A DNA stretch of 64,000 nucleotides from the NCBI RefSeq assembly GCF_030272615.1, contig NC_081415.1, forward strand, positions 269,540,505 to 269,604,504, read 5' to 3'. A program made the position numbers and the translations under genes. The notes beneath the pieces were generated by a model. The model saw only the letters and a list, made by a program, of their open reading frames with translations. It did not search any database and was not told the origin of the DNA. Below, one piece after another: positions 12,946 through 25,147 of the stretch (within the stretch, counting starts at the first letter, position 1; every line of letters starts with the position of its first letter). This DNA is from Cryptomeria japonica. Lineage: Eukaryota > Streptophyta > Pinopsida > Cupressales > Cupressaceae.

Positions 12946-14240
12946 GTTGTCATTGATGTCAAACTTGGTAATCCAATTAGGACTGGATATGGCATGTTGA
13001 GAAATAGTGGAAGATAAGTATGTATGTGATATGAAGAAATAAGGCATATATGATCTATTAAAGTCATTTCTGGAAGGTCTTCTTCTTTGGATTCTTGTGT
13101 TTTTCTTATCAAGGTTTGTATCTAGTTTCGGTATCAGTTATATCAATTTGTATTGCTATCCAAATAATTATATTACATTATGATTTATATTTTGGAATCT
13201 GTGGCATCTATATCTTAAAGTTTGGGAGTTGTTGTGCTTAGAATCCGTGCTTATGGGTCCAAGTCTATGGGTCTAGTAAACCCTTGTTTTGTCCCAATAA
13301 TTGAGCTGTATGTTTAAGTAAATGAAGTGTGTAGAAGACCAGTGAAGGAAGACTTGTTTATCCTATTTTTGGTCGAGGTATGTTCTGGTAACATGTTGAT
13401 CCAAGCAATGCATTATTGTGTAAATCATTTTTTCTTGACCAACATATTATCTCAGTTTATGTTCTTACCGGTATATATGTATAGAAGATATGTGTGTGCA
13501 ATATTGAAGTAGAGCAGTAATTGCATATTTAGTGCATGGAACAACAAAGGATATGTGTGTGATGTATAACAAAGTAAGAAGTGTGCAAGTGATAGTCTTG
13601 TGGATAGAAGAGTAGTAGCAACATGCGAGCAATATACAGTGTGAACAGTGGAATATGATATATGAGCAAAGGTGTGTGTGAAGAAGAGTCAAAGTGTGAA
13701 GTAGAGTCAGAGTATAGACAGTGTTACAATAATACTTCATCGAAATTGCTATAGGTTGTTGGATTAGTAGAGTGAAGTCGCAGTGGTGCAGTAATCCCTT
13801 ATCGAATCTGTTGTAGACAGTTGTTGACAATTAGAGAGCTCCCTTACTGAATCTATTGTGAGTTTTTGTGAGTTGATGTCTGAGCTTATCTTGGAATTGA
13901 CATCATACATTAAGAGATACAATTTTCCCCAGTTCATCTATTTTCTATTGCACTGAGCATTCTGGAAATGAGCCACTTTGTATTCTAGCAGTGAGTCATC
14001 TGACAATGAGCCACCCATTTTGTAAACATCATAGAACTAGTTATATTATCTTGAGAGTTAACCCTCTTTGTGGTTTTTCCCATTTAGGTTTTCCATGTAT
14101 AAAATCCGGTATTCCATTTGTAGTTGTGTTGTTTGTTATGCATTTGTTGATTCGTGTTGATGAGATTAATTGCTAAGGTTAATATAATAGTAAATTTTTT
14201 ATAAGTGCGGGAATACTGATTCAACCCACCTCTAAGTATT
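12946..14240 (+). repeat. Probable copia 3' LTR remnant
   Basis: Starts TGTTGTCATTGATGTCAAA, identical over its first 19 bases to the LTR at 50,838, so both belong to one copia family. It ends near a pyrimidine-rich ttcaacccacctct close to 14,230, comparable to ttcactcccccctc near the end of the other LTR. The interior is too diverged to align confidently by eye. No matching 5' LTR lies upstream. Confidence 0.4.
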
Positions 14241-16964
14241 TTGGTCCATTCAACCATTCAACACTTTATTGTGAGTATGTGCATAGGTTCATACTCTTGC
14301 TAAACTAGGGGCTAGATGTAGCATAATAAATTGAAACCCTACACAATTTACACCACTATTTTGTGCCCCTACTTTAGTGTATCCTATCTTAGATCTCTCC
14401 CAAGTCCATTTTTGGTCTTTTCACCTCAAATTTGGTGTCATCCGTATGCATGGAAAACTAAACTTGTGCCTCATCCTATACATCTTGATCTCCCTATAGT
14501 TTTCCTTATTTTTGGTTGACCACCATGCCTAGGACATCCTAGTCCCAAGACCATGGTGCTTGGGGCATCCTAGTCCTCCTTAAACAAGACCTAATTTGAA
14601 TGGGTCAATTAAATTCCCCACCCCAATGATTTTGGTCCTCAGAGTCTCGATTTGACCATTTGATGTCAGCCTAGTTGGTAAATTACCTTTAGAACCCTAT
14701 ATAAGAGCATTCTTCCTATTCAATTTGATCTAATTTCATGTACACCCATCATTCGTGCATCAACATCAAAAAAATTGAAGCATTAAAGGCAACATTTAAT
14801 CCCACCCTATCCTTCAAGAATCATGGAGCAACAAATCTATGAATGAATCTTCATGCAAGAATGCATGTTTGATTAGGGCATTCATTTTCATGTTATTTCA
14901 AGTCATGTTACTGCATCAATACTTATGATCAGATATAAAGAGCATTGCATCACCATCCATCATCAATGATAATAGATCTAAGGTATATCATTCAACATTT
15001 ACTTAATCATTTCCAGTATAATTTTAATTCAGTTAGAGTTAATTCCAAACCTGGGGTTTGACCTAAGGAAAACTCCTATCAACAACATCATTTCCCTTCT
15101 TTTTGTGTGTAGGAAACAAATCCATGATCCATAGATGGAGATTATAAAAAAGGAGATGACGGTGATTAGATTTGACTTTTGTAGACACAATAATCAAAGG
15201 ACCAAGGCAAAAAAACTGCTATGGTCTCAAAAAAAATTATGAGCTTGTGGGAACAAATTATGTTTCACATCATGATTCTGAAACATTCTAGTTTGTTCTC
15301 ATCTAACATTAGGGACCAAGACACAAATTTCCACATGATCTTACAATTTTGGGTTGGAATTTTTGTCATAGGTGCCTCTCCGATTCTTTTATGCAAACTT
15401 AGCTTTGTGTTTCTGTATCTCATCTGTAGCTCATTCTTTCTGTCATTTCATGTTGATTCTTCATCATTCACCCTAGATCTAGAATTCAGATACATTCTAA
15501 TTATTTTTAATAAGACAAAGGAAAAATAATTTGATCTACATTTAATCCTCTTGCATTGGATTAATTGAGTTCTCCCTTCATTTAATGTTTTTTTTGGAAA
15601 GTTAGGTCATATCTAGTTTACAAGGCTTAACTTGTGAAACCCTAATTTTATATCCATCACCTTAGTTCATTTCAATAGAAGAGAACCATTGGACATTAAG
15701 TAGTGTAAAAGTATACACAATCACGCAAGGTTCATGTCCTTCTCAAATTCCCAATTCCATAGAGTTAGTCGAGCACATATCCCATAAACACATGGTGGTT
15801 GGCTCATACATATCACACACAATGACTAGTTGTAGCATATGTCGCATATACATAAGGACTAGCTTCTACATATGTCACTCATATATGAACAACATATACA
15901 CAGTGAAAGATTGACATATCCATAACTACTATCGCTTGCCCATAGTGCAACCTATATAAAAGAAATATCAGTGCACTATACACTACACCATGGGTCACAT
16001 TATTTTTCCTAGTCCTCTACACCAACAAAAAAGTGAGAACAAAATTCAATGTATCCCATACTACATTGTGTATCCATCTCATTCTTACAAGGTCAAGAAT
16101 ATCATTTCCTTCTCAAGATATACCCAAAATTATACCATAATATTGCTCCAATTAATACTACCTATTCCTCACTAAAAATTTTCTTCCCTATAGTCCATTA
16201 GATGACTAAGCAACAAAGACATTCATCATTGGTATGCAACTAGCCCCTCATACCTCATGCTCCTTGAATAATTTGTCCAATAACCTATATCAATGGGGGT
16301 ATCCCTCACCTGCATGCAATTGGTGGTTTCCATCTGATAACTAGGTGGCATGATAGATAGTCTACTGGCATTTTATGCTCCTTGACTATTGTTAATCTTG
16401 ACTGGATAAGCTTATCTTAATTGAGTCATAGGATTTATCCTTTGGTGATTGTGTCAAATAGAGAGGACTAGTATACATGCTAGAGTAATAAGATCCTCTA
16501 CCTATTCCCTCATAAGGTTTTAGCTCCATCCTTTTTCATAAAATCCAACATCTACATAGGTAATATAGTCTTGCATTGTCCACATTTAATGTTTTTGGAA
16601 CTTGGTACCATATTTGAAAGGGGATATTGGGTGGGTTGAATGGTGGTTTAATGTCATCACCTATATTACCTATTTCTTGAGAATGTTTAGTTACCAAATA
16701 GCAAGGATATTACACAAGTCATATATGGATATGTCCTTATAGATTAGTTGATTAACAAATTGTCTCAAAGTGGCACCTTTTCATAATCCCTTATAAATTC
16801 AAGTAGCTTACTAGTGCCAACTTATAGATGTGGTCCTATGTAGGCTTCCTAAAAATCAAGTTGTAGCTCATGACCAACTCTTATATTTAGAGGAGCTCTG
16901 CTCATCTACATTTTGGTACATTTTGTTATGGCTGATGTTAGCCAATCTAGTCAAAATATATTTT
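14241..16964. other. No gene recognised; possible LTR-like promoter
   Basis: Open frames here (for example 15,221-15,529) show no recognisable domain. CCTATATAAGAG at about 14,696-14,707 is a good TATA box and is followed by short-leader-like sequence, which may be the promoter part of an unidentified LTR. The remainder is AT-rich without repeat structure that I can follow. Confidence 0.3.
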
Positions 16965-17903
16965 TCTCACATTAACATAATAATATTAAAAATTGATTTT
17001 ACAATTGTTGATGAGTGTACATTCAAAATATTTTTTAAAGACATAAAATTATTCAAAAGACAATTGAACATCTTTTACTTTGAAGATTTTTTTCTTAAAA
17101 TAATATAATAATATTGAAAATTGATTGCAACTAGTAATGAATCAGCTACATTCAAAATAATTATTAATATTATAATGACACATAAAATTATTTATAAGTT
17201 TTTAGTCTTTGAGAATTACATTAACTATAGTCTTTCACATGTGGAATGTGACCAGCATTAAATAATCATTCATTGCTATAATCTTAAAAGCATATGAGTG
17301 TATCCACTACTAAAAGAATATCCAAGTAAACTTTGGTCTAAATATATTATGTATTTATACAAGTTTGAGATTTATCATTTATAGACTTGAAAATTGTGAC
17401 TTGTTTAAGTGATTCATTTGAAATCACGAGACCTTTTAAATAGAACTCATATATTAATATGACATTAGAGAGTCATATATTGTTTAAAGCAAAATTATTT
17501 ATTTTTTTAAATAAGATATAATTGTTTTTAACTTACAGAATTGAAACTTTAAACTTCTCTTGTGACCCTCTATTTATAATATAGTTAGATTCACATTGTA
17601 TATCCATATGTCACAACCAGGAATGCAAAATTGTGCATTGCCAATTCAAAACTTGAAATGTTAAACAAAATTGAAGAAGTCCAGTAATCTTCAGTTAATG
17701 TACTTCACCATGATTGTACTCTCTAACAAGAAGAAACTACTGGCTGTCAAGGGTGATATTTTAAAGGAGAAAGAGAGAGAGATTAGTTGGTCAGTTTTGG
17801 TGAAGATGGGCATTCACAGCTGCCTTGGCATTCTTTTTCACTAGAAAGCGCTGAAGAGAATTCTGTTGAGCAAGTGGAAAGTTTGCTGCCACAACTACAT
17901 GAT

Positions 17904-17908
17904 GTTAG
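17904..17908. repeat. Target-site duplication, left copy (GTTAG)
   Basis: GTTAG directly precedes the left LTR and recurs at 36,593-36,597 directly after the right LTR. The paralogous empty site (45,293-45,297) has it once. A 5-bp duplication is standard for gypsy integrases. Confidence 0.93.
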
Positions 17909-19345
17909 TGATGCCCTCCTAAATGGCACAATTGTTAGTTTATGATCAAACAACACAAAACACACAAAGTATTAGCGTTAGTCAATCAAAAACTAAAACA
18001 TATGAAGGCATTCCAAGAGAGACACTAAAAACATGCTAATGAATCTAACTAAAGAAGTAAGACAATGAGATATCTCCAACTATCTCTCAACATGATATTA
18101 GTTCTTTCTCCCTTGTTCCTCTCCTCTCCAAGTTCCAAAATAGTGTAGCTCTCAGCAATTTTTTGCACTATGGATGCTTATGGAGGATTGAGATTGTAGT
18201 ATAGCTCCAAACATGAAATGAAAAGCTAATACTAATGCTAAAATGATGTATTTTAACCAAAAAGACAAGATTTAGTTATGCTATGCTAAATGCTCTCTAA
18301 AATGGCTATAGTCTAAATGCATACAAGTTTTCAGGATCTGGATTATGAAGGAATGGGCTCTATTTATAGGAAAAATGGAGCAATGGATGGCCAGGATTGA
18401 AGGGTTTAATCAAGGGTCAAGCTTGAAAGTTGGAGATCCATGTGCACAATTGGCACCAATAAAATAGTGACAAGTGTCAACACAGGATTGGGTTGAGAGA
18501 AGAGGTTGGAGGCATTAAAGGCCTAAGAAGACCTCATGGTTATCTAAAGGCTAAGGGTCAAGTCTAAGTTAGGATTACCCACTGGATTAGGAGTTAATCC
18601 AAGGATAAACCTTTGTGCAAATGATTAAGAGATAATCATGGTCAAAACATTAATGACCTGATGAGACCCTTGGGTTGGGTAGAGGTTGAGTCAAAACAAA
18701 TGTTTTAACCATGTGGGAGGGTTTGAAATAACCATTAATGGTTATTGGAGACTTTGGGGATTAAGTGGTTGAAGGTTGGAAGCCTTCAATGGTTTTCAAA
18801 GACTTTGGGGTTTTTGGTGGTTGAAGGTTGAAAACCTTCAATGGTTATCCAAGACTTTAGGCCATTTGAGAAGTGACTCCCTTTTGCTTATGAATGTGAC
18901 AATAATTAGGGGATGGATTAGGCTAATTAGGAAGGGGTTAGAAGAATCTAGAAGGGGATTAGATTTTGCAAGTGGATTTGGTGGGTGAGGGAAAATAGGA
19001 TTTTATTTAAAATAAAAATTCATTTATTTCAAAATGTGTGCAAGTTGCATTTGTAGGAAAATGCAAGTGGGGTGGGGATAATGATTTAAATAAATGTTTT
19101 ATTTAATTTATTTAAAAGAGGAAAAGGGGATTTAATTAAATAAATAGATTTTATTTATTTAATTGATTTGTAATTTGATTTAATGAATTAATTAAAATAA
19201 ATTGAATAATTTATTTAATTAATAGAAGAATGTTTGGGGATGAATTAATTAAATATTTATTTAATTAACTGATGGCTAGTGGATTTTTAATCAAATAAAT
19301 ATGAAATATTCATTTAATTAAGATGGACAGATTTGTGTGACTACA
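17909..19345 (-). repeat. 3' LTR of the Tat element (1,437 bp)
   Basis: Begins TGATGCCC and ends ACTACA in the plus direction, identical in length to the right LTR. Because the element runs on the minus strand this is its 3' LTR. An LTR TATA box (TATAAATAG, minus strand) lies at the position equivalent to 35,608-35,615. Confidence 0.95.
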
Positions 19346-19358
19346 TTTGCCCCTCTTT
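19346..19358 (-). other. Polypurine tract of the Tat element
   Basis: On the minus strand AAAGAGGGGCAAA directly precedes the 3' LTR, the position where plus-strand DNA synthesis is primed. One pyrimidine interrupts the purine run. Confidence 0.75.
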
Positions 19359-19650
19359 GAGACGGTGTAGTTTATCGCATCGTTTCAAAGAAAAACTGAT
19401 GTGAAGAAATGCCCCATAAAATGTAAATTTAATGGGTGGTATGCCCCCTCGAGAGATGGGCCGAAAATTTTTGAAAAATCGGGCGATCGCTCGAAAAAGA
19501 ATGAAAATTGGCAGGGTGGTAGAAGAGAAGAAGTTAGGTATACTGGTGAAAAATAGAAGAAATCGGGGGAAACAGGGAGAAATGGGAGGCTCGGAAAGTT
19601 CACGGGGACCACGGCGATGAGCAGGGCGAAGTTATGGTGACAGCGGGGGG

Positions 19651-19657
19651 TATAAAT
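19651..19657 (+). promoter_or_regulatory. TATA box of the antisense PMD gene
   Basis: TATAAAT in a GC-rich setting, 98 bp upstream of the ATG at 19,755 and inside the element's internal region rather than in the LTR. If used, transcription would start near 19,680, giving a leader of roughly 75 nt. It suggests the PMD gene has a promoter of its own. Confidence 0.55.
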
Positions 19658-19754
19658 GGGGTGAAAGGGGTGAAAATAGGATCATTTGTGACCGCAACCA
19701 GTTTGAAAACTTGAGCTCTGACAGTGACATTTGGAGGAGCAAGGAGGAGCTACG

Positions 19755-22471
19755 ATGCCGTTTCCGATCAGCGAGCACCGATTTGAGCGAGTGCGACGAT
19801 TCCAGTGCCCAGCCGACTATGGACCAGTGGTACGCAAATTCGAAAACTTTCTTTTCATGCATTTTTAATATGTTTTTAGCTGAGTCCAAGTCAAGTCGGA
19901 GCAAGAGCGCTGGAACTATGTTTTTAGCGCTTTTGCTCCATGAAGTAGCGCTATTGCGCTGAAATAGCTCTTTTGTAAGCTAGTTTGAGTGCTTTTGCTA
20001 TTAATTAGCGCTTGTGTAGGCAAGTTTTAGCGCTATTGCCAAATTAGCGCTATCGTAGGGTTAATTGAGCGCTATTGATGGGTAATAGCGCTATTGTATA
20101 GCGTTTTTAGCGCTTTTGGTGTTGTAGCGCTATTGTAGAAAGGTTTGAGCGCTATTGATGTGATTGTAGCGCTATTGTAGATAAAATAGCGCTTTTGCCT
20201 TAGGATAACGAGATGCCCCAATTTCGGACAAAATAAATCTCCGGATGACTAACGATTGATGGATGGCGAGGTGCAGTGGGAGTTGTTTTGAACCATAGCA
20301 GCCCAATGAGACTTAGGTTATTTGTTAGGATAAATGCCTGTTGAAGTCTAGGCGGCCATGATTGCTTACCTGTTGAGACCCGAAGATACTTGATCAAAGT
20401 ATCTGATGATAGTCTAGGTTTAAACTTAAGAAAGTTTGATAACAAAACAACTGATGGTGGTTGGATGAATGTCTATGTGCAGGAGGATCTGCGCGTGTTG
20501 CAATTATGCGAGTGCCACCCCGCGACACAGGGATTGCGGGATCGATTGACGCAGATAGAGATTGATTGTATTGCGGCTACGGGCCTCTACGAGGTGATGC
20601 ATATGCCCGTGATTCGGATGAATCACGGCCTGATCACAACATTGGCAGAGCGATGGCACAGTGAGACGTGCACGTTCCATCTGGCCCAAGGCGAGATGAC
20701 GGTGACTTTAGAGGACGTGTGGCGTATCCTTCGGATTCCGATTCGGGGGCAGCTGGTGACATATGATCGATCTTGGGGGATGGTGTCTTGCCAGAGGATA
20801 TTTGATGAGGACGTATATATTGATGATGGCTCGATAGCATGGGAGGATATAGCGGCACTATATGAGCCCCTTCCAGCAGTATTGTCAGGGATCGTCGGAG
20901 GACTTCTGTGTCCAGACAGGCGGTCACATGGATTGGCGGTCGGGTGGGGACAGGTTATAGAGATGATGGTGACTGAGGGGACCCGATTTGCCTGGGGGTC
21001 GTGCGTGTTAGCGCACATGTATCAGGAGCTACACGAGGTAGTGTACAGAGGGCGGGGGTCGCTAGCAGTGGGCATGACGCTGCTGCATGTGTGGGCATGG
21101 GAGCACCTACCAGTGACTCGACCGGTGAGTCTGAGATTCCGAGCCGTGGACCAGCCCTATATGTTTATGTATAGTGGTATGATGAGCCAGCCCCACTTGG
21201 GGAAGCTAGAGTGGTGGCAGCGGGCATTCGATGACCTAGATGCAGTGATCTGGCGGCCATACTTAGAGTGTGAGCCATGGGAGGATGATGCAGAGGCACT
21301 ACCGTATTGCTTCATGACCCGATTCCTCATTGGGAGGACCTCGTATCATGTAGAGAGACAGGTGCCGGGATGGGTGATGAGGCAGTTTGGACGGCAGCAG
21401 GGACTACCGAGTGGATCAGGGGAGTATGCACGAGTGATCCGAGAGCGGTATGCATGGGGTCCAGTGCTACCGTATGATCAGGCACTGGCAGAGTTTCAGA
21501 CACTGCAGGCGAGGCCATGGGACTTACGACCGAGGGTCGTGGATGCAGGTGTGACAGCAGAGTATACACAGTATCGGGCGGCACACTCGATCCTACGGAT
21601 ATCAGACCCAGCTGAGCTGATCCCAACATTTGAGGATGAGAGAGGACGAGGACGGAGAGCAGGAGGCCGAGGAGGAGGAGATGGAGGAGGAGGAGATGGA
21701 GGAGGAGATGGAGGAGGAGGAGGAGGAGGAGGTGGTGGAGGTGGTGGAGGTTTGGGGATGCCGAGGCAGCGGAGAGGGAGAGGTGGACTACCTCTGCAGA
21801 TATCACAGGGTCCTTTGATGCAGGGAGGAGTGCAGCTGAGTGGGAGGGGGATGGAGAGAGAGATCCCGATGGATACAGGTGCAGGAGAGGGTGGTACAGG
21901 GGAGGGTGGTGCTGGGGGTGATACAGGTGCAGCAGCCATGGATATGGGGGAGGGAGCTACTAGGGATCTGCGGGAGCACATGATAGGTTATTTGCAGACC
22001 CGGGTGGAGAGATTAGAGGCGGAGGTAGCAGCTAGAGATGTGCAGCTATTTGCACGTGAGGCAGAGCTGACAGTGGTGCTGCGGGAGAGAGATACAGCAG
22101 TGGAGAGATTGGCGGAGCTGCAGGAGAGAGTCCGAGCAGGAGCACAGGGTCCGTCAAGGGAGACTATGAGGCAGTTTGGGCGAGCGGAGGCTGAGATAGA
22201 GTACTGGCGAGGTTTATATGAGCAGGTTGTGCCATTCAGTCAGCGAGCTCTCAGTTATACCCAGATGCGACAGTCGAGATCCGAGCGATCACAACGGATG
22301 CAGAGCAGTGGGGGAGTGATGGGTCCGTTGAGGCGGGATAGATTAGGAGATGTAGGAGGGAGTGGGGGTTCGATGAGGCCTCCACGGAGAGATGGATCAG
22401 GTGGTGCCGGTACCAGCGGTGGAGTAGGTAGGGGTGGGGCAGGTACAACATCTGGCCAGAGCGGCATTTGA
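19755..22471 (+). CDS. Antisense plant-mobile-domain (PMD) protein of the Tat element
   Basis: Proposed model: exon 1 at 19,755-19,829 (25 codons, starting MPFPISEHRFERVRR), intron 19,830-20,482 (donor GTG|GTACGC, acceptor TGTGCAG|GAG), exon 2 at 20,483-22,471; 687 residues. Without splicing, the first ATG of the long frame is 20,465 (669 residues). Residues ~75-114 carry the PMD signature (LAERWHSETCTFHL, then an EDVWRILRIPI segment), and the conserved tryptophan-rich region continues to ~380. Then follow a glycine run encoded by a GGA-type repeat (~418-450), a predicted coiled coil (~523-580, heptads such as LEAEVAARDVQL) and a Gly/Arg/Ser tail. PMD proteins include Arabidopsis MAIN/MAIL1 and many transposon copies; their biochemical role is unsettled. 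The frame is fully open and GC-rich, unlike its surroundings, while gag carries a stop. It is convergent with gag-pol. The exon-1 splice is inference; the PMD call is firm. Confidence 0.85.
19906..20193 (+). repeat. 20-bp-period AGCGCT array, PMD side
   Basis: Thirteen exact AGCGCT hexamers start at 19,906, 19,926, 19,947, 20,007, 20,029, 20,046, 20,068, 20,087, 20,109, 20,126, 20,148, 20,168 and 20,188, plus variants at 19,966 (AGCTCT) and 19,988 (AGTGCT). Mean spacing is 20.1 bp over 14 steps. The typical unit reads TAGCGCTATTG on the plus strand, i.e. in the sense of the PMD transcript. It lies in the proposed first intron (or promoter-proximal leader) of the PMD gene and is mirrored by the array at 34,792-35,057. 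Confidence 0.9.
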
Positions 22472-25147
22472 GGGAGCATTTTTGCATATATGTATTGTAT
22501 CATTTGTTTATTTTTGGACTGTATCTTGGATGGCTCTTGGTAGCCGATTTTGTAGACTTCATTGGACTCTGATATATGAGATGATATATATGAGGAGATC
22601 CCATATTGTGATGATTATGCATGTGATGATGTATGGATGTTTTATGCATGATGATGATTTATCGCTTAGATGGATATGTGTACATGTATGCATTTGATGA
22701 GATGTTTCTTGTATGCATGTTTTTATGATGATGGATGATGTTGTATACTGACATATGAATGCAGGTTTATATGTGTATGATATATGTTTTTATGATGAGT
22801 TATGATGTGAGATACTGACATATGAATGCAGGATGATATGTTTTTATGATGAGTTATGTAATGCTTTATGTATGGAATGCTATGATGATATATGCTTATG
22901 CTTTGATGTATGAACAGGATTTTATGATGTTTCTTATTTGTGATGCAATGATAAGATGATTTATGTGACGATGTTAATGTAATGGTTAGATGAATGATTT
23001 TATGTATGGATATGCATCTAGATGTGTGTTTAGATGAATGTAATACGGATAAACAAAATGTTTTAAGTGCAAATGTTTATATGAGAAATGCAGATGGGTA
23101 AACAAATGTAAAGTACCAGTGTTCATATGATGATTTTAAAATGAATATAGATGAATAAACAAATGTAAAGTACAAGTGTTTATATGATAATGCCTAAATG
23201 AATGATTCTAAATGCATTTTAAATATGTTTGTAAGTGCAAATGATAACGGGATGATACTATAACTAATGAGAATAATAACCACACCTTAATGTAATGATA
23301 ATAAAGGCAAATGTGAATGAATCCTAAAATGAACATTTATAAGATACTTAGTAATGAATGAATGCATCTTTTAATGATAAAGAAATGAATGCAACTGATA
23401 AATGATGAAAATTTTAATGAACTGATAATGGATAATTTACACTGGATGAAATGCTTAGTAAATGATTTAAAACAACCAAAAACAATTTGATCTTATGAAT
23501 AAATCTAATTATTTATGATTGATGCAATGATGAAAATGATTTTGTTAATGAAAACTAATCGCAATGCAAGATGCACCTAAATGCAATGATGATATGACCA
23601 TGAGGAATGCAAGGTTTTTAAGACTTTGCATGATGCATTGATGATGTATCAGAGTACTCGATCGTGATTTGTATCCAAGACCAGCTTTATTGGTCATTTG
23701 TTTGCATGTAAAACATCTATATGAATAAGTGAACAGATGGGTGATATGCAACGGAATGCAATATATAAACAGATGAGATGAAATGGCGATCCATAGTGCT
23801 CTATTTTCATCATTGAGCTTTAAAATGTTGGAAGAGAATACAAGCATCTTGACACAATAATTCAAGATGACCTGAGTATTTCTTTCATGGATTTTAATAT
23901 AGCAAGTTAATACAAACGACTTGATATAAGGGTCAAGTCGACCAGAGTATTGCTTGCGGAACAGACAAGGATTATCTCCTTTTGTGCATGACTTGGATCG
24001 TCCTCCTTGATCTTAGGCTGATCAGATCCTGAGACAAGTGCATACCGTACCAAGAAAATAAAACCTTTATCCAATTGGATGAGGAGGAACCAAAGAATGA
24101 GCAGTGTACCTGTAAACAAACAGTATATACATAAAGAATAAAGAATAAGGATCCTTGGTAATGGTTCATGCCCATATGGTCGAGGTATACGCTGTAGTTA
24201 GCAAGCCGTAATGATCTATGACTACATTTGGCATAAGATCACGTAGCTTGGTGAACTTCCCACGTAGACACCATTAGTACATGCCCCAGAACTTCATTGG
24301 AAGTAATGCGCAAATGATACAAAAACAATGCTGAAAAGATCCTGATACCGATAAACGAACGATTGTACTCACAAATCAACCAAGTATTTGATAGCCTAAC
24401 AGAATTTTCTTGTCAAAGAAAATGTCATCTTGTCTTTGTTTTGGTAAGGAAGGATGCATCCTTGTTGAAGACAGTTTGATTGTTGATGTTGATTGTGTTG
24501 GTCGAGTGATAAGTGGTCATTTGTGTGAGTAGTTTGTCAATGTTTGTTTTGTATCTGATCGGATAAATATGTACAAGGTGTTGTCATGTTCTTGGGTGAT
24601 TTTTGATGGTTTTTCCGATGTTTTTGGATTTTGTGAATCATTTTTGAATGTTTTTGGATTTTGTATTGTTTTTGAATGTTTTTGATATTTTCTGGGACAT
24701 TTTTGAATGTTTTTGATATTTTGGATGATTGCCTGAATGAAGAGCGTAATGACACATAAGACAATGTAGAATCCACTTCCATCAATAGGTTAAGGGTATT
24801 GCCCCCAGTTTTTAGACCTGACTATGAAAAGGTGGGATGCTAGACGCATGGAGTACTTTCTTAATGATAGATGAATAACAAGCCATGGCTTTGGATGGAT
24901 GGATGTATGTGTGCATGAATGTGATCGCAACGAGCCTGAAAGATACTGGAGCCATTGCCCTTACGAGTGGCGCCTGTTTGCCAGGTTTTCACCATCGCAC
25001 TTACCCAAGGTGCCACCGGAGTGTTTGTTCACCGTTTGGATGCATGATTTTTCTTTACTTTTTTTGAATGTTTTTGTATTTTCTGATGATCGCCTGAATG
25101 TTTTTGGTATTTTCTGATATGCAAGGGAGCCTGATGCCTTGTACACC
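22472..25147. other. Convergent intergenic region of the Tat element
   Basis: This separates the 3' ends of the PMD gene and integrase. From 22,560 to 23,660 it is very rich in ATG/TGAT words (gatgatg, tatgaatgcagg) without a clean repeat unit. At 24,600-24,730 and 25,055-25,115 a ~20-bp phrase like tgaatgtttttggatattttctg recurs, read in the plus direction. No protein is recognised. Transcripts from both sides would end here and could overlap. Confidence 0.6.

Noticed and set aside
19906-20193. CRISPR-like array because of its regular period
   Set aside because: Plant DNA; the repeat is only about 11 bp, the spacers are short and partly repeated, and it lies in a retrotransposon.
21327-21981. 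Leucine- and proline-rich minus-strand frames opposite the PMD gene
   Set aside because: They arise from the reverse complement of the GGA-type glycine-coding repeat; no domain and no consistent start.
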